A stretch of 64,000 nt of DNA from Pipra filicauda (GCF_003945595.2 NW_024104509.1:248001-312000), one strand, 5' to 3'. Shown: positions 12,744 through 26,380, numbered from the stretch's first letter. Made by a program: numbers and translations. Notes: generated from the sequence alone by a model not told the origin.

Positions 12744-13294
12744 GTGAGAGCTGAAAACTAAAGTATTTTCAAAATTAAAGCAATAAATGGAAGTATTATG
12801 ATCTTTGCTCCTGACATTGTGTTTAGTAGTTTTTAGTGATGTGTTCTGTCTTCTCTTTGTGTTCATCAATGTGCTTGTGTTACCAAAAAAAAAAAGAATT
12901 TAATACTTAAAGACTATTTTTTTTAGTAGTATTTATTTGCAAGCCATATGAATGTAGTGCTCTAAGTATTGTGTAAGGCTTGACCACAAATATTTTTTGT
13001 TACATTTAGAAACAGCACTATGCTAGTAGGCCACAGGTAGAGACATCAGTTGAGAAGGTTTGTTCTAACAGTGCATTCAGCTGGAATATCACTCTAAAGC
13101 AAGTTCTTTTTCCTTCGTTTTTTTTTTAAAACTATGAGTTTTTCTGCTTATAGTTATGCATTAAATTACATGTTACTGCAGTGATTAAATACAGTCTTTT
13201 GGTATTGTAAAGAATAAAGAAAATGAATAAACTCGTAGTGAATATGGATCTTTGGCTGGTATGGAGCCATTATTATTTTCTCATTTTATTACAG
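12744..13294. other. SLF1 intron
   Basis: A short AT-rich intron. Nothing recognised. Confidence 0.7.
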
Positions 13295-13461
13295 GGAAAT
13301 ACCGATGCAATATTTTTTGCCAAACTTTGTCACATTTTGTACCTTATTCTCCAACATGATCCTCCCTGGAAGTCCCTGTCTATGTTAAAGTATTATCTGG
13401 ATCTTCTTCAGTGTCCTATCTGTAAGAAAGGTACATGGTCTTTCATAGAGATGCTTGTAAG
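13295..13461 (+). CDS. SLF1: SLF1 exon: middle region with CPIC motif
   Basis: The 167-bp exon has acceptor AG 13293-13294 and donor GT 13462-13463 and ends two bases into an Arg/Ser codon. It reads GNTDAIFFAKLCHILYLILQ, then HDPPWKSLSMLKYYLDLLQ and CPICKKGTWSFIEMLV. The HPPWKS and LQCP segments are recognisable SLF1 landmarks. Confidence 0.92.
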
Positions 13462-14820
13462 GTAAGAAAGTTTAATGAGATGCTGGATGCAATAGTTGTT
13501 ATGTTACTCCAAACTCAGGGACGGTGGAGGAGAATTGGCACTCTGTTGCATCAAAGTCACGTTTTCAACAGAACAAGTTAACTGCACGTGAAAGTCTAGA
13601 ATTGTAACAGATTTGGACATTTCACTTGATATTTCACAAAGTGCTAGCTCACAGTCAGATAGATTTTTTTTTTTTGAAAGAAAAAGATGTACATTTTCTT
13701 AGCCTTCTTCCTTTTTAAAAAATATTTTATTTTTTATGCTCTCCACAGGTTATAATAATCTATGTATTGTTGCTAACATGGAATGTATGTGTATAGATAC
13801 ATATCTGCAGTTACAAAGAAAATTCAAACTTTATCTTACCAAACGTGAAGTTTCATATTGTATTTTGATTTTGATTTTAATTATAACCTCCACCATCTTA
13901 TTGAGAAGTCTGATTATATCTTATACCTCTACAAATGCAAGACAGTACATAGGAGTTGTTTGGGTAGTTAGTATCTGCTTTATCTTAAGAACTCATTTTT
14001 TGAAATTTGGACCAATAGAATTTAATTATTCTGTTCATTTGGAAGAGAAACTATACCTCTTTTTATTGCTGTCATAAAATCTTAACTAAGATTTAAATAC
14101 ATTGATCCAACTGTGATTACACATATATGAACGTATATGATTGTAAGCATGTCTTGAAGGGCATTGAATCACTATAATTGGACATTTAATAGTTTTTATT
14201 AGGAACACGTCACATGTAATGGAAGAGAATATGTCTTTTAGATGAAGTATTTTGTCTTTTAGTACTTACTGCTGAATGCCAAGACCCAGCAGTTGTATAC
14301 CTGGTGGTGCTAGTACTCAAAATTCTAGCTAAAAAATGTGTTTGCATGTTACTGAAGAATTATCTCCATCATACTTGACAGTCTGTAGTCCTGTCAAATG
14401 GTATGTGTGAACTGTTATCTGAACTAAAGTTTGTAGGATGTTGCAAATGTTACAATGGCTATAGAATATTACAAGATTATCTTGTATTTAAAGGATTTTA
14501 AAGATGTTCTGTTAAACATAGTAATTGTACAATAACTCGAGTAGAGACAGAAAAATGAAATACAGTGGAAATTATTTAGTTTACACTATAATACAAAATC
14601 TTAATCTGGAACACAGAAACTCAGTCATAAAGATGTTTTTTGTTTTGTTTTGTTTTTCTGAAAAGAGCTTTTAAACCAAAAAATTAGGCTTTATTGAATG
14701 TTGCTGGGGAGCAAGCTATTTCCTTGTCAAAACAGTCAAAATTCAAAGCTGACTTTTTTGCCACTAGATCAGACTACGATTGCTGTCATACAAATGGATT
14801 TTTTGGGTTTTATTTTTCAG
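13462..14820. other. SLF1 intron
   Basis: An AT-rich intron. The + frame at 13736-14077 is Ile/Leu-rich because of the base composition and has no splice or family support. Confidence 0.7.
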
Positions 14821-14958
14821 GTCTTGCCTTTACTGCAAAACCATTTGTCATGTTGAACCAGTTTCAGGGAGAGAAGATGAACAGAAGATAGTTCACAAAA
14901 CATTATTGAAGTTTTTCTTTGATTTAGTAAAAGCTGAAGTAGAGTTTCTGAAAAAAAG
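14821..14958 (+). CDS. SLF1: SLF1 exon: middle region with CLYC motif
   Basis: The 138-bp exon has acceptor AG 14819-14820 and donor GT 14959-14960. Its frame reads SCLYCKTICHVEP, then VHKTLLKFFFDLVKAEVEFLKK. The open frame recorded from 14780 runs through the acceptor in the coding frame and has no role of its own. The exon ends two bases into a codon, matching the next acceptor. Confidence 0.92.
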
Positions 14959-15643
14959 GTGAGGTTTGTAGGATAATACTTTCTTATTTTTCACAATTTC
15001 ACATGCATTTCCTTACCTACAGCAGCTTATATCCTGATTTTTGTATATCCCTAATAAGATACTGTTCTACAGAGATGGCAGGTTAGCATTTCCTTTTATA
15101 TTTCTCAGTTCTTAGTTCGTAATTTGTGTAGACATTTTCTAATTGTATTTTAAGGCCTCTTACTTTTCCGAGCCTGTTATTTCACTATACTATAAGTTTC
15201 CGTAAGCACTTAATTTTGCTCATGTTGTATTTTTAGCTTTGCAGTGCTTCAGTATTCATCCTTTAAGGTAGACAAGCAGCATTTTGAACATACTGATTTT
15301 TATGTTGGTTTTTTTTTTACATTCAATTAACTTATCTTCCTATTATCTTAGGGAGACAATTGTCTTTCCTTGGTTTATGAAGTATAAAAGAAGTCTTGGT
15401 TTTTCTCTGCCTTTATATAGTGAAAGTGCCCTTTACTTTATGTAAATATTGGCACAATATTCCCCCAATCTAACAGTAATAGTCATTATGGTACTTATTA
15501 TTCAGAAACTGTGTCTGATCTTTCCATATTTAAAAATTGCCAAACCTGTGTGTGTTTTGACAGAAGACAAGGTTTCTGTCTGGTAACTGTAGTAAAAAAG
15601 CAGCATAAAGCTTCAGGTTTTTTCCCTTTTTTTTTTTTTACAG
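14959..15643. other. SLF1 intron
   Basis: A short intron ending in a strong T-tract before the 15644 acceptor. Nothing else seen. Confidence 0.7.
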
Positions 15644-15809
15644 TTTGGTTGAAGGGATCAATTCACAGCATCAGCAAGTCATGCCACAGACAGTTCTTTT
15701 GAAGACATTTTGGCTGGGAAGCGAAGCCTCAGTGCTTTTTACCAAACACATAAATATTCTAGCAGATTGGGTCATACTTTCCCACAGAGAATTGAACAGA
15801 AAAAATGAT
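15644..15809 (+). CDS. SLF1: SLF1 exon: middle region
   Basis: The 166-bp exon follows a long T-tract (15628-15639) and acceptor CAG at 15641-15643. Donor GTGAG starts at 15810. It reads LVEGINSQHQQVMPQTVLL, then KTFWLGSEASVLFTKHINIL and ADWVILSHRELNRKND. The exon ends in phase 0, which rules out an exon-like stretch at 19921 in the following intron (see rejected items). Confidence 0.92.
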
Positions 15810-18800
15810 GTGAGTATGAATTTTATACTTTAAAATAATGAAGACTGACATTTTTTTTTAAAGACATTCTTTGTTCATTCTTTTGTGAGGAATTATATGT
15901 AAGTATCACAGCTGCTTGTTATAGCTGCCTTTTGTTGTGAAGCATGCTGGTTTTTGCTCCACTAAAGGAAATGAATTGATCCGTAAGATTCTCATATAGA
16001 TGTGTAGAGAAGAAACGAGTCATGAGTAGTTTGTTGGCTACATTCAGATGTTCACATGCCCTTACCAGCAGGTATTACTGTAGTTATTAGGGACACCAGC
16101 TTAACACATCCTGTCAAACAATATGGTGTAACGAAAGAGGTGATTATCTTATTTTACAGTGGTAGGATTCAGGAAATGTTTGAAAGAGAAACCTAACAAA
16201 ACTAATACCTTTTTGCTATTTTCTACAGACATACATTATTTTACTCTAATAAATGCCCTTTTTCTTCCCAGTTTTTTTTCTTCCCAAGTCTTTTAGTTTC
16301 ATTTTGTATCTTCCCTAGGACTTTTCATAAAAATGGAATTGAAGGCAACTTAATTGCTGTTCTGTGACCTGCTGACCAGCAGGACATTGACCTGAAAGAT
16401 ACTGAGTGTCCTCTATACCACCTCTTTCTTTTCAGAAGCAAGAGGCCTTGTAAAACATCTTTGACTTCTAGATTCTCACATAAAATAAAAACTTAACTGC
16501 TGTCTCTGCATTCTCTTTTAAATTATTGTGAAAGCACAGAATAAATAGATACTTCATTCACTTTTTCAATACCATAACAGAACAATAGAAAATCAAGTAT
16601 TCCGGAGAAAAAAAGCACTTTCAATATAATACCTAGTAGTTCTTCATTATGTTATGAAGGCAAAAAGATTAAACATAATGAAAGCTTCACGCATCTTACC
16701 TAGACAGACCTCCTACCTTTTTTGAGGGCTATCAAAGCAAAACATTTTTAAACAGTTCTCCTTTTTATCCTTGGTCAGGATATTTTAAAAGTGCCTAAAA
16801 TTAGGCTTCTATACTCATATTTATATTTAAACAACCTACCTTTTCGAAGTTACTGAGCACCAAGCAGGCTTACGTGCAATTGGTGTCAGCGGCCATTCTG
16901 TTTCTTTGGAAAATGAGACTGCTTTCATATTTTTCCTGGTGTTGAATCCACACTTTAGGTGTAGGCACCATTTGCTTTTTTTCTGCTATTCCTTCTTTTG
17001 ACAAGTTCCAGCACTGTAAGTCATACCTTTTTCATAAACCTTTCTTTGCATTGTCAGAGTAATCACTTGTGTCAGAATGTATATACGAAAAATAAGCTTA
17101 AAGGAAAGAATAAAACATAACATAAAACACAGACACCTACCTCTTGTTTAGATTGTTTGCTTTATATACATATGTAAGAACTGTGGTTTCAGCACAAAAC
17201 CCAGATGCCTGTTGCTTTCTCACTTTGATCTTATGCACTGTAATGTACAATATCCCTGCAGATATGAAGTCTAGCCTTAAAAAGAAGCTTGTTGCCTCAT
17301 AATATCTTTAGAGGTTTTATGTTATTTCTAAGAGCCTTATTTATATATTGCACTGTAGTTTCTTTTCCATTACATTTTTTGGCAAAGATAAACTCTAAAC
17401 CAAAATACCATATTTTTATAATCCAACTTGTCATTATCTCTTCCTTAACTCTCAATCTTATTATACTGATTTTTCTGTATACTCAGAGACTCCTTTTAAA
17501 ATTCCATTACATAGGTTGAAAGGTCATTTGGAAAGCCAAAAGAGCAGATCCTTCCCAGCTGTGCAGGCAGAATTATGTTTTCTCCTTCCTTTTTTTATCA
17601 TTTTAGAGATGCATAAATAAATCCACAGTATTTCTGTGTCATTAAATGTAGCTTACAGAGTGCAAAATTTTCCTTCAGTTTGAGAGTGTGAGTCATTGTT
17701 ACCAGTTTTGGTTTTTAAAAGCTGTGTGTTTAAGAGGCAACACCTTGACTTAGGGCCATTCAGAAAGCTAATTAAAAGGAATGACTTTGAATATTGTTAC
17801 TATCTGCATGGTCACCGAAATTATGTGGTTTGTAGCAAAGTTTAAAGGGGTAACCATGTTTCCCAGTATGTTAGCTTGTGAGAAGAAACAAGCATGCCAA
17901 TTGTGGTATACCAGACTTAGATGCAGTTCTTCAGTGAAAATACCTGTAAATAGAAACAGATGAATAATTTAACTAAATTCTTTCTTGGGACATATCTAAC
18001 ATAATCTTTTCTAATTGTTAAAAGTGGGCAATTATTAATTTTTTTAGTTTTTTAGAATCTGATTCTCTCTTTTGTGATTCAAAGAGATTGCAACAAATAA
18101 GCACTTGAGTGCAGGGAAAATATTTGTTTCTTCTAGTGCTGATTTGTGGCAAAATTATGTTTTATGTATGTGTGTATGTAAACACACCTTGTGAAAAGAG
18201 CAATCAAAAAAAAAAGGAAAACAAAGAATGAGGGACTGTAAAGACTCAAGTTACATATATGAATGTGTTTACTTTCCAATGTTAGACAGAATTTGCAGTA
18301 TCATAAAAGTACCAGAATAAAATTTGTGACAGGAAATTGGATGCCCTTATGATTGCTGGGTTAATCTGTTGCTACAACTTGGAGGAATTAAGCTGAAACA
18401 CTATTTTTGTAGTTTAAAATGCATTGTTGAAGAACATGGAAGTTTTTCCATCACTTGAGCTTTTCAAATCAATTATTGAATATAATTTTAATATACATAA
18501 TGTTTATTATTTGCTGTATTATTTAAACAGGCTTGATGCAGGAATTCCTGGTCAAAGTTCCTTGAATCAAATTTGTCAATTCAGTTTTAGAATTTAGAAG
18601 GGAATGTGTATATTGCTTATAGCACTTGGAGTAGCATTGCATGGCTTTTCACAATGTCACAGATGGTATCAGAAGTGCTTTTCATCCTTGAAAATGCTGT
18701 TTTGTTTTTTTTTAAAGAACTGTCTTATGTAGCCTGACAAAGAAGTGAAAAAGGCATTCATTCTGGTTTTTAGTTGCATATTATGAATTTGTGTGGTATA

Positions 18801-20186
18801 AATTTGCAGACGTAAATGTCTTTCTAGTCTGATCACTTCCGGTGGCTTTTTTGGAAGTATGGCATTTTTGGAGTACTGCATTTACATCACATGAAAAAGA
18901 ACACTAAAGAACAGTTCTAAAATAACTCTGTAATTCAAAATAAAAAAGTTAGTATTAATTTTCCTCTAACTTAAAAGCTTTCCTATTAGCACTTTTATGT
19001 GTACTAAAAAGAAATGGTGAAACTTCTGCCACTGTAACACTGTACTTGACTTGGCAAACCATTAAATGGAACAGCAATGTAGTTATTGGGAAAGACAAAC
19101 ACTGTAACTTCGAACGTGCTCTCTTCCTCCTCCTCGTCCTTCCACCAGCTTTTATTGCTGAGCACAATGTTCAGAAGGCCTTTGGTCATTTTGGGTCAGC
19201 TGTGCCAGCTGTGGCCTCTCCTAGCTTCTTGTTGGAGGGGCAGAGTGAGAAAAAGGCCTTGTCACTGTCATACATGGTAGCAAATTTCATGTTTAATGGA
19301 AATGCTCTGGGTTTTTTCCTTTTTAATATTGCATGTGTTTTCATTGCTATTTTGGTATTGTTTTGTGGTTGAAAATATTTTTAATATGTCGATATTTAAA
19401 TATTTTTAGAACATATGATCCTTTCAGTAAATTAGAGCAATTTCCCCCTCATTTGTAGCATAGGACCATTTATTTCAAAATATTAAGGAGAAGCTCTTGG
19501 TTTGTCCTACTTTTTTTTTACCAAAATCAGTTAACCAAGCCTACAGTTGGCAGTATCTGGCTTGTCTCATTAGCATGCAGACATACTTATCTAGGCACAT
19601 ATAGCTGCAACTAGTATATCAACTACATTTTATATGCAGCTATATATCTGACTGAGAAAAATTATTAATACTTGCAGTACTACCAGACATTATTTCAGTA
19701 TTCTGCCTCAAGGTCTACTTTCACCCCCACCATTTTCTTGAAAGTATTTAATAAAGGAATTAATTAAGCCTGTGATTAAGAAACAAGAAAGAGAATGTAA
19801 ATGCTTGTGCATTACATCTGTGTCTACCTCAGATTATATCTCTATGTCATTGATCCTGTCACTTAACCTCTGTTAAAATTGTGCTTATTTGCTGCATTTG
19901 TGAAATTTATTTCCTACAGAGAACTATTGATGGAATTAAATTATTCACCTAGTATTTTGCTTTGGGGTCCAGTGATAAGAGGTATGGATACTAAAGGAAA
20001 ATTTAAATGCACTTCGGATGTTTTAAATTGTTCTTCAGTTTCTGTTCCTGAATCCTTAGAAGATAGGGAGTAATGTACCCTTCTAAATATTTAAATTTTA
20101 GTTGAAAAAAGCTATTTTCAGATTTTTAACGTCCATATCAGTGTTCTAAGGGATTTTTAATTGTGAGATTGCACAGTTCATCTAGA

Positions 20187-20220
20187 ATAAATTATGACAC
20201 AGTATAAATTATGACACAGT
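20187..20220. repeat. Tandem duplication, 2 x 17 bp
   Basis: The unit ATAAATTATGACACAGT occurs twice back to back and identically (20187-20203, 20204-20220). Confidence 0.9.
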
Positions 20221-21177
20221 AAAGCAAGGGGCAAACCAAATCAAGTAGAGCTTAACAGAGTAAGAGGAAGTATGACTGGAAGCAATCTGGGAGATCACAT
20301 TTCTAACCGATTTTGTCTGACCACTTCTTATAAACCTTCAGTGATGGAGGTTATGCTGCCACCCCACACCATGTTTATTTGTAGTTGTGTTTGTTCCTTT
20401 TCTTTTGAATAACTACTAACTATAGGGACAGTATTTATGTAGTTTTATTGACTAATTACTTTATAATCTTTTTATTATAAAACTCATTTATGTCAGAGTC
20501 TCTGTTGCTCTTATGTATGTCTGTTTGACTTGCATTCAGACTGATTTTGGTGCTTTTCAGCTCCTGAGGGAGTCCTATTAAATTATTTTAAACCAACCTT
20601 GAACATACTTTTCTTCTTAAAGGAGTATCAGAACAAACCATTGACTCAGTTGTGTGTACCTATTAAGTTCAATTTCCCTCTTAACCAAAATTGTCTAGTT
20701 TTAACTACTCATTCTGTTTCACTAGGTACCATATGTCAGCTGGTGCTCTAGTATAACAGTAGTGATTTTTTTGGTAGAGCCTTAGGTAGGTGTCTCTGGT
20801 CAAATGAATTTTGTGCATTCCTACTATGGTGCATGTATTCTTCCAAGTTGCGCTTTCATAAATAACTAAGTTTTCTGTGTTTGTACATGTGGTCAGAGGA
20901 ATAACTTACTTCAGAGTCATTGCATAAAGTATTTCTGCATGGCACAGAAAAGTATTCAGTAGACAGATATGACTTCACTTTGCACAGGCTAACTCAGACA
21001 CTAGAAACACTGCTTTACCTAAGCAGTACTGATTAAGTTCTCACATGGGTGAACAAATGCTTCATCTATCTCATGGCAGTGTCTGGATAGCATACTAAAT
21101 TCCTGTGTATTATCTTGATGCCTCCTTAAGAAAATACACTTAGACTTTTTTATTTACACATGACCATTTTATGCCAT

Positions 21178-21235
21178 GGGGAGAAAATGGTGAAGCTAAT
21201 ACCCAAGGGGAGAAAATGGTGAGGCTAATACCCAA
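21178..21235. repeat. Tandem duplication, 2 x 29 bp
   Basis: A 29-bp unit starting GGGGAGAAAATGGTGA and ending GCTAATACCCAA is present twice in tandem (21178-21206, 21207-21235) with one A/G difference. It lies about 620 bp upstream of the 21857 SLF1 exon. Confidence 0.9.
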
Positions 21236-21856
21236 AGGTATGTGTTTTTTTCAAAATTCGCACCTGCTAGTCTCTTTGGAAAGAAGAGTTTCCTTTTGCA
21301 AAGTGGCTACCAAATATTTTTCTGTGCAGGACACTAACACCTTGCACCGTTTTCCCTTTCGGCACAGACATACATAGTTAGGCACAAAAGGAGCTTTAAT
21401 TTCATGGTGAAATCTTTAGGAAAAGAGAATCGTAATAGAGCAGAGAAAAGAAGATCCTCGTATTGTCAAATACAAGGTTAACTGGAATAAGTCCAGTACC
21501 TGAAATCTTATGGTTAAACAAAACCTAACTTAAAAAGAAATCACATAATTGTACTGGTAAGCTTTGATCCCATTTTGCATATTGTTTTAGACAGGATGTT
21601 TTCAAATAACTTGTTTCTCTCCAGTGCGAAATCTTAATTAGTGTGGCATCCGTGACGTTAATTGTGTTGACCTGGCTGCAACAGCTAGCTTTTGAGCAGA
21701 AAAAGAAAGGCCAGTGAAGGAGTGACATGGCAACAGAGTAGGCTTTTATCTAAAGATATCCTCTTTATCATAGACCATGTTATTGCTGGTACATTATCAG
21801 TGTGAATTTGTTATACAGTACAGGTCTATAGATACTCTCTGTTTTTTTCCATTTAG

Positions 21857-22004
21857 GCTTTCAGATGTGAAATTGCTGGTCTATTAAGTGCCATTCTTGG
21901 AACTGTAGTGGAGTATTGGATCATCTCAGGTTTTCTTATGGACAGAAACGTGTTTCATCAAATAGCTGATGATTTGGCAGAGTACCTTGCCATTTCGTGT
22001 GATG
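21857..22004 (+). CDS. SLF1: SLF1 exon: hydrophobic middle segment
   Basis: The 148-bp exon has acceptor AG 21855-21856 and donor GTGAG at 22005. It reads AFRCEIAGLLSAILGTVVE, then YWIISGFLMDRNV and DDLAEYLAISCD. The hydrophobic run is a buried helix in a soluble nuclear protein, not a membrane segment. One base of the final Asp codon is carried over to the next exon. Confidence 0.93.
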
Positions 22005-24076
22005 GTGAGTGTAGCAAGGTCTCTCAAAAGTCTTCTAACCGGGTACACTAAATCCTAACTAAAATCCTTGGTTTACCTTCAAGTTATTTTTTATGTCCTG
22101 TTGCAGCTGTGTACTGTGATAGTGTGGTGTGTGCATATGCAGGAAAGTGTTTTATTGTCTGTCTCTTGGTGTCAAGCGAAGACCAAAGAGAACAGGCTTT
22201 CATATTAAAATCCCTCTAAATAAATCTCATTAAGTATTAATGTGAAAGCAAAACTGCACAGTGTGAGGAAGAAAAAAAATCTTTGGAGCTCTCTTGTCAG
22301 TGTAGGAAAAGCTTTAAGCATATCATAGTAAAACTTAAATACAGAGAAGCACTTGGAGACACCTTACTTAACTCAGGCCAGTTTTGTCACTTCAGAAAAC
22401 CAATAGTTTGCTAAAGACACTTCAGATGTAAGTACAAAAGCTACCCTGAACTCTGTGACTCCTACAGGCTGGAAGTGAAACATTTCAATGTCTCATTCCA
22501 AATCCTTAGAATTAATAGACTTTATCTGGGGAGTGGGGGAAAATTCCATTGAGTCCTATGAATGACTGTTGTTCCCCCTCATTAAATATACTGGTTAAAA
22601 AGAAATGTCACGACTCAAGTAACTGTTATCATCTAATATGTAATGTTGGTTGAGGTGTCTGTACTTTTAGCAACTAGGGGTTGCAGAACTCAAAAGACAA
22701 AAAAAATAATTTCAAGAAAAGTGCTTAATTATTTTAGTTTCATTTTCAAACTTAATTCCCACCCCCACTCCCTCTACTGTCCCCATTGAAGAAATATGGA
22801 TATTGTGGTTTCAGTCATCATTTTCTGTAGTAACAGGTGTATGTAGGCTTCATTTAAAGTGTATCTGCCTTCTACCTGGGTACTTGAGAACTATCCTGAA
22901 AAAAAATTAAACTAAAATCTTAGTCTTGGGACAAATATTTCCACTCCACTCTTACAGAAAGCAAATTATCAGAACTGTTATAGCCTGCCTTGCATCTTAG
23001 AAGGCCAAATCAGATGGAACTTTGTAGTATTTAAATCAATGGAGCTTTTAGTTTGTACTGCTATTGCCACCTCTCCAACAGATTTTCTAGCTGTCCTAGA
23101 ATAAGGAGAATCTTAGTTATATATTTCTTACTTTCCTATACACAAATGGAAAACAAGAACAGCATTCACAGTCTATTTATAAAGAATAAAGATTCTTTGA
23201 CCTCTGCAACTTGGTACAATGCACAGCACTTAAAGCAAAATTGTTGCAGAGTTCTTCTAAATTCAGTTGCTCTTACAGTAGAAAATATCTGTACTCTCAA
23301 AACTTATGTTTTGATTGAGTCTACAGATCACTTAATTTATGAGCACTTCTTAGCAGAACAGAATATTTCCTCAATGCAGGAGGAAATCTCCACCTGTTTC
23401 ACTTGTTATTTTGACAAAATTATTTTGCTAGAATCGAAATAGAAATTCATATCACCATAAGAAAAATCAGTCATTCTCTCTTGTTTTCCAAAAAAAGAGC
23501 GGTAGGCCAGACATATGCCATATATATATTAAGAAATATAAAGATATATAATTTCTTCCTCCACTGAGTGGTTTTATTTTTTTAAACAGTGTAAGCTATT
23601 TGATACATCTGAATGGGGTTGCAATTTGCTTACAGTCACTTCTAATGTAGAACTTGTAGGTCACCCTGCATTACTTGCAGACATTGTTATTGTGTTGCAA
23701 CTCTTATCTGAATTTGTGTCACTTAAATATTTAAAAGGTGATCACTTGCATAACTTCGCAAATAAATAATTTTATTCTCAAAATAAAGGTGTAACTTTTA
23801 TAAGAGTATATTGAGAGCATTTTAAAAACTGATGCATAAAAACTGATGCTTTGTCTTTTAACACATGTTAAATGTAGTAGCTGGTCATTATCTTAGATGA
23901 TGGATAAAATGTTTTTTAATGTGATTATTTTTAGTAATTCTTCTGGAGAATAGCTTCTAAATCTGGAGGAAAAAAAGTCTGGAAGAGCTATATTTTAGAT
24001 AACTAGATGTTTTAGATTTTTGCATTCTCATTTAAATATTCACTTTATGTTTTCTCTCCCCATTGCTTTTATCCAG
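22005..24076. other. SLF1 intron
   Basis: A 2.1-kb intron. The + frame at 23053-23442 (129 codons) overlaps no splice-consistent exon and shows no family signature. Confidence 0.65.
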
Positions 24077-24222
24077 ATTTTTCTGTATGTGAATTAAAAA
24101 TGTTTATTTGTGCCATACCATCCCTCTGGCTTCAAATGTTTGTCGCAGAAGCAATTTTAAAACACATGTGTCTACGGAGGAATATAGCTGTTCCTACAGA
24201 ACCTCTTTCTCTTCAGAAAATA
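24077..24222 (+). CDS. SLF1: SLF1 exon: middle region, MFVAEAILKHMCL
   Basis: The 146-bp exon has acceptor AG 24075-24076 and donor GTAAG at 24223. It completes Asp, then reads FSVCELKMFICAIPSLWLQ and MFVAEAILKHMCLRR, ending PTEPLSLQKI in phase 0. The WLQMFVAEA-LSLQK landmarks are typical SLF1. Confidence 0.93.
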
Positions 24223-26213
24223 GTAAGTAACTCTTCTACTCCTTAATAACTTTTCAGACTTCAAAATTTGACAAGTAATTGGATTCATAAAAGTCTCAAA
24301 AAATACTTTTTCCTTGTGGTCTAAGGTCATGCTTTTTGCATGCATTGTCTTCCATGTGTTTCACTGCATATAAATTTCTCTTTGCCTAAGATCTAGGTCT
24401 GGAACAATGGTAAGATTTTTCTTGCCAGAGAATTTGTCACACCTGATTAATTTGTTTACATGCAGTTAACTTGAAGTCAAACAGTGAAACAACAATGAAC
24501 ACAATAAAAGCTTTTAAAAATAATCTCTGATGTAAATAGTTTATTGCAATGCTACATTTATAATTAAGGAAAATGCCAAATAGTGTGATTTTTCTGGGCT
24601 ACCTTTTCCTTCTGGTTTTTTTAGGAGGTGACAGTCTATTATTCTGCTGTGTCCAGGTATTTGTTACATACAAGATTTTATGATTTTGAACCACATTGTA
24701 TTCCTGTGAATTTTTCCTCTTAAAAATTTTCTTCTACTTACAAACCTTTGCCTGCCTTCAAATCACAATTTGTGATAGTTTGTAAGGACATAAATGATGA
24801 AAACTGTGAAAGAAATTCTTAAAACCATGACAGCTGGCAGGTTGCAGGCAAATCAGGGTGATCACACAATAATGACATGCCCTAACTTAGAGCGTCATTT
24901 CAGTAATCTTAGTACCAATGCCTAAACAGAATATGGAATCCATAACTGTTTCACTCTTTCTCTATGTCCTAAAATTCTACAGTTAGAGTCACAGAAAAAC
25001 AAATTTACATCTTCATACATACACCATACATAAGTTTTCTTGAATTTTACAGGAGTTTATTGTCAACAGAGGTCACTGTTTATTAATATAGTATGTTTAA
25101 ACAGAGCTCAAACAATAGATGCAGAATTTTAAAAATAAACCAACTGTATATCTAATATTTAAGTATATAGCCAACACATGCAGCAGGATTGCTATTTTTA
25201 GCATTGCCATGACTACTGATCACTTTCTACAACTACTGAAATGTAAATTTTTATAGTGCTTGAAACAAGTTCATGTGCTTTTTGTGGCTTTCCTTAGTAT
25301 TACTATGTCTCCTTTCTTATTCCATACAATAAAAATTAAATATCATCCCGTTCTGTGAGTTCTTCTCATACAGCATCTTATCAGCTGGGCTTTTCTCTGG
25401 GTTCAATGAGTGACATCCTACTCTCTGGTGGTAAATGTGCAGTGAAGGCACAAGTGAGGTGTCCCTCACCCACAGCACATTGCCTGCAGAATCTAGAGTG
25501 ATCTTAAGTAATCTAAATACTAAAAGCCTTCCATAATGCCTTTCTTCAGATATAATCATTATGTTTTCATTGAATGAATCCCCTCACTGGACTTTTTCCT
25601 ATGTTTTTGTCAAACTGCAGAAACTTGGATGAATTTTTTAAATGAGCTATATAAGTAAGTTTGAAACTCTGTGTTACTGGAAAGAAGCTAACATATCTAG
25701 AACACCCAACACTATCTTAATAATGAGAGAGCACTAAGAGATCACTAGCTTATTTTCTTTAATTGCTCAGACTTAGTCCAACCCTTCATCTTAGAAGAGG
25801 TGAAGGAGCGGAAGGAGTATTTCTTTAGCAAATTGCTCCCTGGGTTGGGAGCAGGAAGTTTATAAGTTCTTTCATTAAATACATGAAAATCAATTAATTG
25901 TACTCCACTCTTATGTCCAGCTAAAGTGATCCAAATTTTCTCAGCTACCAGAAGCCCAACAGAGAGGTCTAGAATTTCCCAGTTTCTGTCTCAGACACAA
26001 GCCACTCACCTCTGAGGCCGGTGTAAAGAGTGAATTACAAGAATATCAAAAGGGATTGCAAAAGACAGCTTTAAAATATCTATATGTACAATCATTTAGT
26101 GATCAGATTTTTTAAAACTTAGATGCAGCAAGCTGTGGGTCATAGATGACTGCTTTGCATCAAGAACAACAAAAGAAAATTACTTCATTTTAAAAATACT
26201 ACTTCTGCAACAG
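24223..26213. other. SLF1 intron
   Basis: A 2.0-kb intron. Nothing recognised. Confidence 0.7.
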
Positions 26214-26380
26214 GTCTGTTCCTATTTGCCTGCTTTGAGAGAGATAGCATTGCATGAGACAAAGATACACAAAGCAAAGAAAAAGAAAATAGGGCAACAG
26301 CCATGCCCTGAGTCTCAAAGGGCATTACAGATGCTAAATGGCGATAAGCAGAACCAAGTCAAAGTGCTGCCTGATCTACC
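26214..26380 (+). CDS. SLF1: SLF1 exon: basic patch region
   Basis: The 167-bp exon has acceptor CAG 26211-26213 and donor GTAAGT at 26381. It reads VCSYLPALREIALHETKIHK, then AKKKKIGQQPCPESQRALQ and MLNGDKQNQVKVLPDLP. The KAKKKK cluster is a candidate monopartite nuclear localisation signal (inference). It precedes the ankyrin domain. Confidence 0.92.

Larger units (their letters stand above)
15810..21856. other. SLF1 large intron
   Basis: A 6.0-kb intron, the largest in this part of the gene. It contains two short tandem duplications (20187-20220 and 21178-21235). No TE that I can name and no exon in the required phase. Confidence 0.7.

Noticed and set aside
13736..14077. 113-codon + frame rich in Ile and Leu, like a membrane protein
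   Set aside because: Composition follows from AT-rich intron sequence. No splice sites or recognised motif.
19915..19990. Exon-like stretch in the large SLF1 intron (CCTACAG acceptor, AGAG/GTATGG donor)
   Set aside because: The flanking exons require phase 0 at both ends. In that phase the stretch hits TAG after ten codons.
23053..23442. 129-codon + frame in an SLF1 intron
   Set aside because: It cannot be spliced in phase between the 21857 and 24077 exons, which already join correctly.
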